Shown here piece after piece: positions 34,761 through 49,708 of a stretch of DNA of 64,000 bases (its first letter is position 1; each line of letters begins with the position of its first letter). The stretch covers positions 394,001 through 458,000 of the forward strand of contig JAVKOQ010000006.1 in the NCBI GenBank assembly GCA_031835245.1. Reading direction: 5' to 3'. Made by a program: the position numbers and the translations under genes. Origin of the DNA: Balamuthia mandrillaris (Eukaryota; Discosea; Longamoebia; Balamuthiidae). The notes under the pieces were generated by a model that was given only the letters and a program-made list of their open reading frames with translations, made no database searches and was not told where the DNA came from.

Positions 34761-36214
34761 TTATGATGATGACGATGAGAAGGAACAAGAACCAAATGAA
34801 GAAGCAGAGGAAGAGGAAGAGGAAGAGGAAGCGGAAGAGGAGCAGTCCAAGATGCATTGTTGGCAAGTATGCTTTCGGCATTCGGGTTGAGACTCCGTCG
34901 TGCAGCCCTGCTTCTCCATCTTGTGGTTGTTGTTCTTCTGTGCGTTGCTACATGGAATGCAGTAGCACCGCCCGCACCGCCAACATACCTCCGAGCAGCT
35001 AGGACATACCCATCCACATTCCAACTGTATGTAACTCTTATTAGTCATTATTTCTCGCTATCTCTCCCCCCCTCTCTCTCTTTCCTCTGCTCTCTATTTC
35101 TGCTCTCTTCTCTAGCAAAGGAGGAAGGCAATACCGTTCTATCATGGAAGACATCGATCTCATGCCTGCCCTCCTCGGCAACGTAGTTGAAGCATCGACG
35201 CAGACCACGCACGATGGGTCCTTTGCATCGTTGACAACGCCACAGAGAAGGGCTGGTCACGACCATCCGCCATCGCTGGCAGACCTGGTTGACGGCGTTG
35301 AGGTCGCTGCGCCTCGGTAGCTTGCTGAACACGTTCAACAGCAGCGAGTCGTTCAGCTTGTGGATTGGCGAGTCCTCCTCTTTCTTCTTGTCTTGTAATT
35401 TTCTTTTGTTGGCTCTGGGGAGACCCCGCCCGTTTCTACTTACACCGCAACAGCCAGACCAACGAGAAGAAGAGGAAGAAGCAGAACAAAAAGACAAAGA
35501 AGCAGAAGCAGAAGCAGCAGCAGAAGTAGAAGAAGAAGAACAAGAAGAACAAGAAGAAGAAGAAGAAGAACAAGAAGAACAAGAAGAACAAGAACAAGAA
35601 CAAGAAGAAGAAGAAGAAGAAGAAGAAGAATTAGAAGTAGAAGTAGAAGCAGAAGTAGAAGTAGAAGTAGAAGTAGAAGAACAACAAGAAGGTGATGAAG
35701 AAGCAGAACAAGGACAAGAAGAACAAGAAGGTGATGATGCTGAAGTGGATGACGAAGAAAAGGATGAAGAAGCAAGTAGACTAAAAGAGCATGAAGTTAC
35801 AGGGCTGATGTTCAAAGAAACAAGTGAGCAAGAACTTTTCTTTGCATGGAGTAAGACAACCTACCGAGATACTGCCTCTACTCTTTGCTGGGTTTCTTTG
35901 CATAGATCCTCTTGTTTCTCTGCCAGAGTAAGTTTCCTGGCCTTCTTTTTGCTTGGGCCGTTCATCAGCAGGCAGTTTTCCTGAGGGCTCGGTGCGTCTC
36001 CGTATGCCGCCTCATCTTTTCTCCACGAACTCTTTAAATATGCCATAGCAAAGGGAGCATTCTCGTCTTGTGCGTTGACCCCTCCCTCGTTGCTCCGCTG
36101 TTGTTCTTGAAGCTGAAGCCAACATTGGCAGGCCCCCTCCCTCTTTCGTTTGTTGGAAGAGCAGCGAGCGGCCAGGCCGTCCTTCCTCTCCTTCGCCGCA
36201 TGGCCACACTTCAT
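34761..36214 (-). CDS. F-box protein with Cys-rich zinc-binding tail
   Basis: Three exons, 35865-36214, 35135-35435 and 34761-35024, give 304 residues in phase. Exon 1 is charged and unremarkable. Exon 2 carries an F-box: IHKLNDSLLLNVFSKLPRRSDLNAV...VCQRWRMVV..PSLWR. Exon 3 carries at least eight closely spaced Cys in CxxC pairs (CGWVCPSC, CWRCGRCYCIPC, CRKHTCQQC), clearly a zinc-binding module, and ends in a Ser-rich tail. F-box proteins recruit substrates to SCF ubiquitin ligases through Skp1. The long intron 1 (35436-35864) is filled with a TTC/TTG microsatellite that stays open as a Ser-rich frame, so a longer Ser-rich protein is an alternative. It ends only 75 bp from the convergent phosphatidyltransferase. 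Confidence 0.8.
35466..35790 (-). repeat. TTC/TTG/CTT microsatellite in F-box intron 1
   Basis: More than 300 bp of interrupted trinucleotide repeat, GAA/CAA on the plus strand and pyrimidine-rich on the sense (minus) strand. Similar tracts fill introns at 43428-43625 and 53093-53272. Confidence 0.85.
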
Positions 36215-37215
36215 TGTCGCTTGGAAAACGCCAAACTTGCTCACTCTGGTTTTATTTTTTTTTTCCTCCACCAGGCCCAATGGTTGCCCAAAAGCAGAGT
36301 ACGTTTGGCTAAAGCGAGAATTCGCGACCTGAAGAGTCGCCTGAATGGCCAATAGAAACCAAAGGAGGGAACAGATCACGACTTGTCCAATGGAAACCAA
36401 GTTTTGATTCTTTGGATTCAGGCGACCACCCCATTGGAAGTTTTTGAAAAAAGCTGCCCAATCAAATCAGCAATAGCAAGAAAGTAACGTGAGCAAAAAA
36501 AAATAAGCGTGGCATTGGGAGGGTATCTCGGACCGAGTTAATCGCCACGGTGACGCTAGATGAACGATACTGGCTTGCGCACCGAAAATTACCGCGGAAC
36601 GCTAGTTTGTCTTGTTTGGAAGAAACAGACCCGTCGCACAATTAATTTAGACACCTCAACGTCGTTCTCGACGGACGAACCGCGAAAACGTTTTGGAACT
36701 TGTTTCGCCGACATGCTGGACAACTTGTCAGAAGAGTTGTACTCCCAAACTTGCTGCGGATTCCGAGATCATGCTCGTTTTTTGAGAAGTTCGCACCCGA
36801 GCCCAACTTGCCAACACTTTGGACCCCCCCCCCCCCCCCCTATCTCCAGCGTCCGTAGGCGGGAGATGCAACCTGAGAGGCAGCCGAGCCGTCAACTCGT
36901 CGAAGTTGCTGCGTGGGTCCATGGGAGGGTCTCCCCTCCTTCCTTCCTTCCCCTTTTCTTCCTCCCCTGCTGCTTGTCCTCCAATGGCAAGCAAGAGCTA
37001 TTGTCATTTTTCCGGTTCAACAGGGGCAGCAAAGGGAAGGGGGAGGGGGACTTTCAAACAAAACGAACTCCAGCAGCTCTTTATCTTTCCTCCAAACCAA
37101 CAACACCACCCATCAAAGTAATTATTCCTCTACCGGTTCCTGCTTCCTTCTGCTTCTTCTTCTTCTTCTTCTTCGGTAGAGCAACCGCCAGCACCGCAAC
37201 AACCCTAAAACGAAA
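36215..37215. promoter_or_regulatory. Divergent promoter region with several CCAAT boxes
   Basis: The gap separates the F-box gene (minus) and the histidine kinase (plus). CCAAT motifs occur at 36277, 36349 and 36387, ATTGG near 36432 and another CCAAT near 36459: five within about 190 bp. That is dense and points to a CCAAT-box promoter. A run of about 15 C lies near 36826-36840 and a TTC run near 37157. The open frame 36560-37351 has no family features and is taken as non-coding. Confidence 0.5.
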
Positions 37216-40411
<3,196 letters not shown>

Positions 40412-40480
40412 CTTGTAAAATGCCTCTTGAAAAGATAAGAAAAAAATAAGCACAAAAAAACTATAGCTTCATTTTTTGCT

Positions 40481-41841
40481 TCACATGAAAATAGAAGAGA
40501 TTGTTTGAAGAGGAGAAGAGAGAGAAGCAGCAGTGCTGCCATCTCCGTTGTTGAAAGTGCCAGGAGGACACTTGATGCCCTGCCCCGGTTCCGCGATGTC
40601 CTCCACGTTGCATCCACAGAAGCCAGGTGTGGACTTCAGGGGATCCTCTGGGCAGAGATCCACGCAGTCGGGAGTGCCGTCTCCATCGCTGTCGGTTTCG
40701 GGCTCTCCGCATCCACAAAAGCCTGGCTCTGACTTGTTGGGATCTTCGGGGCACAAGTCATCACAATGATAACCATCCTGAGAAGAAGGAGGAAGTAAAT
40801 AATTCTAGTTCTAAAAAGTAAGGCATGAACAAGTATACTTACTTCATCCTCGTCTATACAGGTACATTCCTTGTTGCTCGGAAGTGGGAGAGGACGGTTA
40901 GAAGGGCAAGGGATGTTCTCGCCGTCAGGGATGAAGGCCATGGCGGTACCATCCTCAAAGAAGGGACGACCTCCCTCCTGATAACGAGGCTGAGCGGCAG
41001 GGCAATCCTCAGGGATCAGAGCGAACTCTGTAAATGATGCGCTGGCGTCTTGGATGCCAGCAAAGGCGCCCTTCCACGTGGTCACTTCTCCTTTATCCTT
41101 GTATTGGAAGATGATGACACCGTTGTCCACCAAGATGGTTTGAACGGTAACTGCCTTCGTGTAAACGAAGCCCGCTGTTTTGTTTTATTGGTTTTGTTTT
41201 TGAAAGGTTTTTGTTAGTATTGTTTACGCTGAGCGAACCAGTTTAACGGACGTACCAATAGCCCAAGAGACGTCTCTGAACTCCAAGACGAAGCAAGCGT
41301 GGTCGCTCAGGAGGGAATAACTGCAGTTCTGTTGGCTGGCATAGTGATAGCTGCACTGTCCGGGAAAGTTGTCCGTGCAGGAGGCCAAAGAGCCGTAGAA
41401 CCAAGCGATAGCACGGCTGAAGGCAACTGTTGGCCAACAGCTCAAAGTACTGCCCAAAGAAGGGCATGTAGCGTCAAACGTGAGGACGCCATCATAATGC
41501 GCTTTCATCGAGTTATAACTGGTTTTACACGGGGTATTGTAAGACTTTTTCCCCCCCACAAAAGCAAAAAGGACCAAAACACACAAAAACTAAAATAAAA
41601 AGAGAAGAGGCGAACGTTTGGTTGAAGAACGGAAAGTCAAAGCCCAGAGAAAAGTCTTCGCAACCCGCAGAAAGCTGAAACTCCTGACCGATGTCTGTAA
41701 GGTTTAGCCATTCGAAATGGAGAGTCGGCTCGGTAAGGACATAACTATTGGTAGCTCCTTCAGAAGCTCCTTTTTTTTTTTCGGAATAACAATAAAGTAT
41801 GAGTTCAAACGTTTTTTTTTTTGGCGCTGCTGGAACAACGC

Positions 41842-41873
<32 letters not shown>

Positions 41874-41943
41874 GAAAAAAGAGTGTCCACAAACCGAAGA
41901 ACCCGACAACAACAAGCAGCACCGCCAACGCAACTGTCCTCAT
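40481..41943 (-). CDS. Secreted protein with PLXDC-like domain and thrombospondin type 3-like repeats
   Basis: Five exons: 41895-41943, 41616-41757, 41256-41518, 40843-41174 and 40481-40777; 360 residues, in phase. A signal peptide (MRTVALAVLLVVVGFF) is followed by a domain with FDFPFFNQ and, later, VDNGVIIFQYKDK...WKGAFAGIQDAS, which matches the extracellular domain of plexin-domain-containing proteins. The C-terminal exon has two calcium-binding thrombospondin-3-like units: LCPEDPNKSEPGFCGC and DSDGDGTPDCVDLCPEDP. No membrane helix is seen. The domain plan (signal peptide, beta-rich domain, Cys modules) parallels the protein at 2838-4266, though the modules differ. Probably a surface-coat or adhesion protein. 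Confidence 0.83.
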
Positions 41944-42226
41944 CTTCCTCTTTCTTTTTTGTCTTCTGGTCCTGGTAGTGTAATGTTTGGCGTTACCTAA
42001 TTGTTTAATGAAGTACCAGTCGAGGGTTCCGGTAGTTTCGGATATTTATATTAATTGATGGTAATATACCAAGTATCAACCTATTATAACTTATGATATA
42101 ATATATCCTATTAGAATTTGTTGCATACATATTACTAATCCATTGTATGTCATGCTAGAAGGATTTCCATCATCAACATATTACGTGATAGGTATAATAT
42201 GAAAATGTTGATATTCTAATAGGCTA
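41944..42226. other. AT-rich intergenic segment with inverted repeat
   Basis: From about 42040 to 42230 the sequence is far more AT-rich than its neighbours. CCTATTAGAAT (42107-42117) has an exact inverted copy ATTCTAATAGG (42213-42223). No gene is seen. The inverted repeat and base composition could mark a small decayed MITE-like element, but there are no clear target-site duplications. Confidence 0.4.
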
Positions 42227-45200
42227 TTAGTATCCGCGATGAGCGATGGGAGCACGAACGACGGCATCGGGAAAGCCCCACCCGGCCAGCAGAGAGCTGA
42301 CGTGAGGCCGTAGACCCACGCAATGCTCGTTGATGTGGTTGCTGATGATGCGATGAAGCGGTGCTCCGGTGTCTCTGTTGTTGGTGCTGCTTGGCATAAA
42401 GTTGGTACTGAGGAAGAATCCCTATTTTAAGAAAATAAAAATAAAGAAGAGGACAAAAAACAAAAGAAGAGAGTAAATAGAAGACGTACGAGATGCTTCT
42501 CTAAACGTCCTAAAGCATAGAGACAATAGAGCTTGCGAAGCACCGGCTGCAATGATTTATCTGCACGGGCGATACCATCCAAAAAGTGTTGCTGTTTTGG
42601 GGGTAAGATAGGTGAGCGCATGTAATTGTCTTTTGCCGGAGGAGATCAAGACAAAAGATTTCGTACTAGAACCAAGCGCTCAGCAAACGCATCGGCAGCT
42701 TGTAGAGCAATGTCAAGGTTATCATTCCATGCTTCCGCTTGGGACTTCTGTCTTTGGGCTTTAATTTTCTCTGCCAGTTCTCTCACCAAATATCCTGATT
42801 TGTGTGGAACGGAAGATGTCATTAGAAGAATGTAACAAGAGCAAGAACATGAAAGGAAGATGATGACTATGGTGAAGCAGAATACCTTCATGGAATTGGA
42901 ATGCTTTCAGCTGAAAGTGCGGGCAGAGCAGCTGCTCCGCTTGAAAACCATCCATTCTCGAAGAAGAGGTTGCCCGTTGGAAAAGAGGTTGTATATCGTC
43001 CATGTAGCTCAACCATGTGTCCTTAAACTGCATGCTGTTGCGACAGCCCTTGATGTACTGAGCCAACAGCTCTCTCGCCACTTGTTGATATAATACCTTT
43101 TCATGTTGAAGAGACAGGCCAAAATAAATGATAATGGATGATAGTTAATAGAAGAGATAGAATGTACTGTGTTGTCGCCTTCAAATGTAAGAAACGCATC
43201 TGAATCTGCTTTGAGAAGACTGAACTGGCTATCGGCTCTATAGCCTAATCCGCCACAACACTCGCGAGCCATTTGTAGCGTCCTTGACATGAACCAGGTG
43301 CTGTGTGGCTTCATAGCAGAGGCTAGAATGTGTACCTCCTTTGCCACTCCCATGCCAGTTCGTTTCTTCGTTGCAAAACTGGTAGTTGTTTTTCATTTTG
43401 TTGTTGTTAGAATGGCAGAGACGGGATGCAAGAAGAAGAAGAAGAAGAAGAAGAAGAAGAAGAAGAAGAAGAAGAAGAACAAGAAGAACAAGAAGAACAA
43501 GAAGAAGAACAAGAAGAAGAAGAACAACAACAACAACAAGAAGAAGAAGAAGAAGAAGAACAAGAAGAACAAGAAGAACGAAGAGAAAGAAGAATAAGAA
43601 GGAAGAAAAAAGAAAAAGAAAAGCACACTAGAACTCAATAACAATGAGGCGGAAGGCAATGTACCTGTGAATAACAAAGTTGTTTATAAATGTATGGGCA
43701 TAAGCCTCAGCAATGAGTGGAAGTAGCCGACGTTGGTGGGACAAATAATCCATCAACCGAACTCCAAACTGAGTACGAGAGAGAGCATATCTAGTGGCAA
43801 TAATGAGACCTTGTTTGGCCACAGTGGTGCCAGCTGCTTGAAGCAACACTCTTCCACCAACAAGTTCTCCTGGAATTGCGGAGATGTCAGAATCAACTTG
43901 AAAGAAGGAAAGTGGAGAAGAAAGGAGAAGCAACAAAAAGAGATGGGAAATAACGGGAAGACAAAGAAGAGAGGATATCAGACAGCCTTAATTACGGTAC
44001 CCAGATGGGCAGCAAACCGTCGAACAGGATCAGAAATAGGACTGCTGTACACCCCATTCTCATCTACATTGCCAAAACGGTCGAGAAGGTTCTCGCGTGG
44101 TACACGAACGCGGTCGAAGCGGATGCACCCATTGTCCACTCCATTAAGACCCAGTTTAACGCCAACATCAGTAACTGTTACTCCCGGCACCGTCTCCAGG
44201 TTTGCTGTACTTCTTGCTTCCGCAGACAAAGGACGGTGAATGGGACAGATAAAAGTGTGGATGCCATGATTGGTGCCATCCGGCATTACGAGTTGAGCAA
44301 AGACGATGCCTTGTTCGGCAGTGAGTGCGCCGCCGATCCAGTACTTTTGGGCGAGCGTTGTTGGAGTGTGGATGATAAACTCTTTGGTTTGAGGATCATA
44401 TGTTGCTGTTGTTTCTAGTCCTCTTACATCTGATCCATGTCCCAATTCTGTAGAAGCATCGTGAGAAAGCAGAAAACGAGAACAAGAACAAGAATAGGAA
44501 GAAACAACGAAAAAAAAAAAAATAACACAAACCGCTCATAGCGAAGCAACCGAGTAGATCGAGGCTAGTTACAGCGTCAACTAGGTGTTGATGACGCTGG
44601 CTGCCAAGGCTGAGCAGACCACCTCCCATCAAGCTGTATTGGGCAGCAAACTTGACGACCACCGACATATCCAACAACGACAGGGCTGCCATCACGTTGC
44701 AAAACCTATGAGGATCTGTTTCCAGGTCTCTAACCGAGAATATTTTCGCCTCCACCACTCGTTTCATTCGTCTTTCATGAGAACGAGCGAGGAGCATGAG
44801 TGTGACACACATAGAGAAGAGAAGCAGAGAAGCAGAGAAGAAAGAGAAGAGAGCGAAGAGAGAAGAGAAGAGCGAGAGAGAAGCAGAGAAGAGAGCATAG
44901 AAGCAGAGAAGAGGATGGTACCGGAAGCAAAGGTCACGCTGCTCAGAAAGGGAGAGGTCCGGCTGATACTCTGCAAAGAGCGGCTCCTTGGCAAGCTGCC
45001 ACACCTTGTGCAGGTCCTCCCGATTGCGCGGCAGCATCAGCAGCGACATGGCCGCAGGATCAAACGCAAGCTCACCGACAGCGGACGTGCTAGCACAGCC
45101 CAGCTGCTCCTGCCCCTCCTCTCTGTTCCACAAAAACCACCGAACCGAAAAGCGCGATTAGCTATATTCTATCCTTCGCATGACACCCTTTAAATAAAAA

Positions 45201-45242
45201 TATACAAACATACGTACATGCTTGTTGCAGATCTTTCGCCAT
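42227..45242 (-). CDS. Acyl-CoA oxidase
   Basis: Ten exons: 45214-45242, 44922-45122, 44533-44771, 44001-44447, 43665-43869, 43168-43378, 42886-43096, 42667-42794, 42490-42591 and 42227-42421; 655 residues, in frame. The FAD-binding middle has the family motifs ELGHGSDVRGLETTA, YDPQTKEFIIHTP and the glycine-rich VKLGLNGVDNGCIRFDRVRVPRENLLDRF. ARECCGGLGY and TFEGDNTV follow; the Glu of the latter matches the catalytic base region of peroxisomal acyl-CoA oxidases. It performs the first, oxygen-using step of peroxisomal fatty-acid oxidation and makes H2O2. The C-terminus (AHRGY) is not an SKL-type signal and no clear PTS2 is seen, so targeting is open. The tiny first exon is the least certain part. 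Confidence 0.9.
43428..43625 (-). repeat. TTC/TTG microsatellite in an acyl-CoA oxidase intron
   Basis: About 200 bp of GAA with CAA interruptions on the plus strand lie in the intron between the exons 43665-43869 and 43168-43378. The sense strand is pyrimidine-rich. Confidence 0.88.
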
Positions 45243-45479
45243 GGAGATGACGACAGGTAGCCGCGGCTCTGCGCAGCGCTACTGTGGTTTGCTGTGAAAG
45301 CGACATATAGGACGCAGGTCAGAAAGCCTTCGTTACGACAGACTGAGTCTCTTTCTTTTCTTTTCTAGTTGTCGACTTTATTTCTCTTTTTGTCGACATG
45401 CGACTTTTTTTTGTGCACACGTGGACCAATTTTACTGTACAATTTGTATAGAGGTTATGTACAAAAGTGTCCCTTCGAG

Positions 45480-48400
45480 CTAAAGGAGGATGCTATCGGA
45501 GCCCAACTGCGCGGGACCCCCAAGGGTGGCCTCTTTCGCGGTGGTGTTCGGTGCGGCAGAGTCCGCTGCACGGGGGTTGAGTTGGTACTGAAGCGAGTCC
45601 GTTCCGGCTTCGTGGTCAATGCGCAGGACGGTGCGGTCGGCGAGCTCTCCGCCGAGTATCATCTCGGAGAGCTGTGTTCCGATGACGTTCTCCACGAAAC
45701 GCCGAATGGGACGAGCGCCGTAGGCGGGTTGATAGGCCTTCTCCAAGACAAAATCCAACGCGCGGTCCGATACTTGCAGCTCGATCTGCCTCTCAGCAAG
45801 AGGCTTCACCAGCGAGTTCATTTGCAGTCGAACGATGGACAAAAGATTGGCTCGGGTGAGCGGGTTGAAGACCACGATATCATCTAACCGGTTGAGAAAC
45901 TCTGGCTTGAAGTTTCTTCGCACTATAGCCATCACTTGCTCTTTCACGTTTTCTCCGATGCCACCTCCGTTGGCTTTGCTATCCAAAGCTTGAAGCAGCA
46001 CTTCAGAGCCAAGATTCGAGGTCATGATGATGACAGTGTTGCTGAAATCTACGGTCCGTCCTTGCCCATCGGTCATGCGTCCGTCATCCAACACCTGCAA
46101 CAGAACGTTCCAAACAAGTGGGTGGGCCTTCTCTATCTCATCCAAAAGTACCACGGTGTAAGGCCTCCTCCTCACGCTCTCCGTCAGCTGTCCTCCTTGG
46201 TCGTAACCAACGTAACCAGGAGGAGCTCCAATCATCCTGCTTACGGAATGGGCTTCCATGTACTCTGACATGTCGATGCGAACGATGTTGTCGGCATCTT
46301 CGAAGAGCTCCTCCGCCAAGGCTTTAGCCAGAGCAGTTTTGCCCACTCCTGTTGGACCGAGAAAAAGGAAAGTGCCTTGTGGCTTCCCGCGAGGGCTCAG
46401 TCCAGCTCTGCTGCGAAGCACGGCGTTGGCGACGGCGGTCACAGCTGCATCCTGTCCGATCACTTTGGAGCGTAGCCGTTGAGAGAGGGAGAGTAGTCTG
46501 TCCCTCTCACTCTGGCTGAGCTTTGAGACTGGAATACCGGTCCATCGACTTACCACCTCAGCAATCTGTTGAGGTCCAACTGTTTCCACCAATAGCCTTG
46601 TGTCTTCTTCATCTTCGCCTTCTTGCTTATGTGAAGCTTCCAACAGCTCCTCAAGCTCTTTTTCTAACTGAGGAAGAGTCTCATACCGTAGTTCAGCAGC
46701 TTTGTTAAGGTTGTATCTTCGTTCGTTCTGTTCGATGGCCCATTCAGTGTCTTCTATCTCCTTTCTCAGCTCCGCCAGACGATCCAGTTTTGATTTCTCC
46801 TGCTGATACTTTGCTTTGATGACATCCAGTCGTTCGTTGGCTTCTGCCAGCTCTCTTTGAACGGTCGCTAAGCGAACTGCCAGATGGTGGCTGTCTCTCT
46901 TCTCCGTCTCTATTTCCTTTTCTAAAGCCGTTGCTTCGATCTCCAAACGAAGAATGGTGCGCTCCAGTTGATCGATGACTTCAGGCTGGCTGTCTAGTTC
47001 GACTCTCGTGTTGGCGCAAGCTTCATCCACCAAATCGATCGCTTTGTCCGGAAGAAAACGACCCATGATATACCTATATAATGACAGATAAAAGAGTCAT
47101 TGTTTGTGTCATATACATTAACAAAACCATCCTTACCTATCTGAAAGTTGAGCAGCAGCCACAAGTGCACTGTCCGAGATCCGAACTCCATGATGCGACT
47201 CGTACCTATCCTTCAACCCTCTGAGAATACTTACCGTATCCTCCACTGAAGGCTCGTCAACAAACACCTGTTGGAATCTTCTCTCAAAGGCAGCATCCTT
47301 CTCCACATGCTTCCTGTATTCATCGAGAGTGGTTGCTCCGATGCATCGCAGCTCTCCTCTTGCCAACATGGGCTTCAGGAGATTGGCGGCATCCATAGGA
47401 GAACCTTCGGCCTTCCCCGCCCCAAGCACGTTGTGTATCTCGTCTATGAAGAGGATGACGGAACCTGCGGAGTCGGAGACCTCGGAGAGAACAGCTTTGA
47501 GGCGTTCCTCGAATTCGCCACGATACTTGGCACCAGCTACCAGTCGTCCCATGTCCAAGCTTACCACTCGGCAGTGCTTCAAGTTCTCTGGTACATCTCC
47601 TCTTACGATTCTCTGCAACAGATAAGATAGCAAAACGTAAATGAATGAATTACCGTGAAGCAAAGAAGGAAAACAAAGAATAAGGGAGCCGAACCTTTGC
47701 TAATCCTTCCACGATGGCAGTCTTACCTACGCCAGGTTCTCCGATAAGAACCGGATTATTCTTGGTCCTCCTTGACAACACTCTTACTACCCTCCTTATC
47801 TCGTCATCTCTGCCAATTACCGGATCCAACTTGCCCTCTTCCGCTAGAGCCACCAGATCAGTGCCGTACTTGTTCAGCGCCTCGTAGGCTGCCTCTGCGC
47901 TGTGGCTCTCCACCTTTCTCCGGCCTCTAATCTCGTTGATGACGCTCTCCAAGCGGCTGCGTGTGAAGCCAGCCGAGTTGAAGACCTCTCCCACGTGTGC
48001 GTCCCCCATAAGCCCCATTAAGAGGTGATCGACCGCCAAGAACTGGTCACCCTTGTTGCGACGTACTGTGTCGGCCGTGGATATGACGTTGGTGATGGCT
48101 GCCGACGTGCTGATTTGTTCTGGGGGAGGACTTTGTTGGGCTATTCCGTTTAGCTTGTCCTTCAAGCCCTGTTGTTTTGTCGCATTGTGAGTTTTCGTCG
48201 ACCAAAAAAGACAGGCAGAAAAGAAAAGAAAGAAAGAAGGAACGATAAGAAAGACATAACGGAGAGAAGGAGAGAGAGCGAAAGGGAGAGAGAAAGTTTG
48301 GAAGAGGAAAGAAAAAGAAATACTCCAGAGAGTAATCACAAAGAATGAGACACCAAGAGAAACAAAATGTGGAATATACGCAGTAGAAGCAACGAAGAGA

Positions 48401-48706
48401 GAGAGAGAGAGAGAGAGAGCTTACATTTTTGATGGCTTTCACCGAGATGCCGGCCCTCTCACAGACCCTTCTGGCGAGGCCGTCGTTGTCGGCAAACAAG
48501 GCGGTAGCCAGGTGGACCGGCATCAGGCGGGCGTTGCCCTGGCTCTGCGCCAAGGCGACCGCGTTGTTCAACATCTCGACCGTCTTCTGAGTGAAGGTGT
48601 TGGGGTCGACGCCCCATTGGGCCGCCACCATGGAGCGGTGGGGCAGGAACCCGACCGCACAAAAGAGGACGAAAAGGATGGCCGGCATCTTTCGAAATGA
48701 AGTCAT
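45480..48706 (-). CDS. CLPB: ClpB/Hsp100 disaggregase with N-terminal signal peptide
   Basis: Four exons: 48425-48706, 47695-48168, 47137-47612 and 45480-47073; 941 residues. After the Clp N domain ([13 protein letters not shown]) come AAA+ module 1 ([17 protein letters not shown]), a long coiled-coil middle domain of about 120 residues ([18 protein letters not shown]), and AAA+ module 2 ([38 protein letters not shown]). The middle domain marks it as ClpB/Hsp104, which pulls aggregated proteins apart with Hsp70. Unusually it opens with [16 protein letters not shown] and then HRSMVAAQ, a secretory-type signal peptide and not a mitochondrial presequence. No KDEL-type retention signal is present. 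Confidence 0.93.
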
Positions 48707-49708
48707 GCTGTTTCCAAAAGGAAAATGAGCGGAGTGAAGAGGCGTACTTGTGTTATCGTTGTGTGTGTGGGACGTCTTCCTCTAGGATGTGATACCGTTT
48801 GGTCTGTGCGTCTATAATGCCTGTGGATGGCAACGGACCTGGTTTTTTTTTTCTGTTGGATGGTGTGCGTGGAGTGCACCACCTGCCCACGTGGAGCATT
48901 GCCATTGGACCAACGCGCCCACTTTTCAAATATTCCGCAATTCCCCATTTGAGATGAAAGTTCACAGCAGTTCCATTCGAAATTCCAGTGGAAACTTCCA
49001 GCAGTTCCACTCGAATTGGATTGAATGCTCAGATGGGATTCCCTCTCTGGGGCGTCGAGGGAATGAATAGGTCCTCCTCCGAGACGGATAATGCACCCAG
49101 CAAGACTCGTATGTCGTGAGGTGGGTGAATGTGTTGGTTATATGGAAAGACCTCTTCCGAGGACTCTCCCGCTGTGCCTGTGGGTGAATGTGTTGGTTCC
49201 TAACGGAAGGCGCTTTGATGTCATCAATCCTCAGGAAGGATAGTCACGTCTGCACACAGCGGATTCAGCTGCTTCAACACTCGTACCCATTGATAGACCA
49301 CAGGCACAGGAATGGTAAGCAGGTCCTGCCTTCCTCAGAAGCTTCGTTGTTTTCAAGAGGCGAAACGGACAAAAAAGATGACGCCACGGAGTAACATATT
49401 AAATGTCGACATGACGACATTAATTCCTCAAAAAAAAAAAAGTAGAAGTCGAGGGTCCGAAAATCTTGTTGATCCGATGACCCCTCGTAAAAGAAGGAAA
49501 CTTCGCCACAAACGAAAAGAAGAAAGTAAGAGGAGCCTCGCTTCCCTCCCTCCTTTTGTTTTTTGTTGTTGTCCGGGTTGTTGGCTTGCTTCTCCAAGTC
49601 CAACGGTTGGTTTGCCTTCCTTTGCCTCAAGCTCCACTTTTTCCGTTCGGCTTTTTTTCTTTCAAACCAAACGCTGAAAAGAGTGGTTAGGTTAGCACAG
49701 GTTCCTCT
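48707..49708. other. 1-kb divergent intergenic region with short direct repeats
   Basis: The gap separates ClpB (minus) and TFIIF beta (plus). It holds an ATTGG (CCAAT) motif near 48904, several AGTTCCA(C/T)TCGAA repeats between 48967 and 49016, and a 19-bp direct repeat GTGGGTGAATGTGTTGGTT near 49121 and 49179. I find no convincing gene. Small frames here have no family features. Confidence 0.5.

Noticed and set aside
34857-35186. Plus-strand frame with a signal-anchor-like hydrophobic stretch
   Set aside because: It lies antisense to the Cys-rich third exon of the F-box gene, whose CxxC spacing is far stronger evidence of coding.
43289-43631. Lys- or Glu-rich frames in the GAA repeat
   Set aside because: The repeat is within an intron of acyl-CoA oxidase on the other strand, with matching splice sites on both sides.
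49117-49198. 19-bp direct repeats as target-site or terminal repeats of an element
   Set aside because: Only about 40 bp lie between the copies, with no inverted ends or coding sequence.
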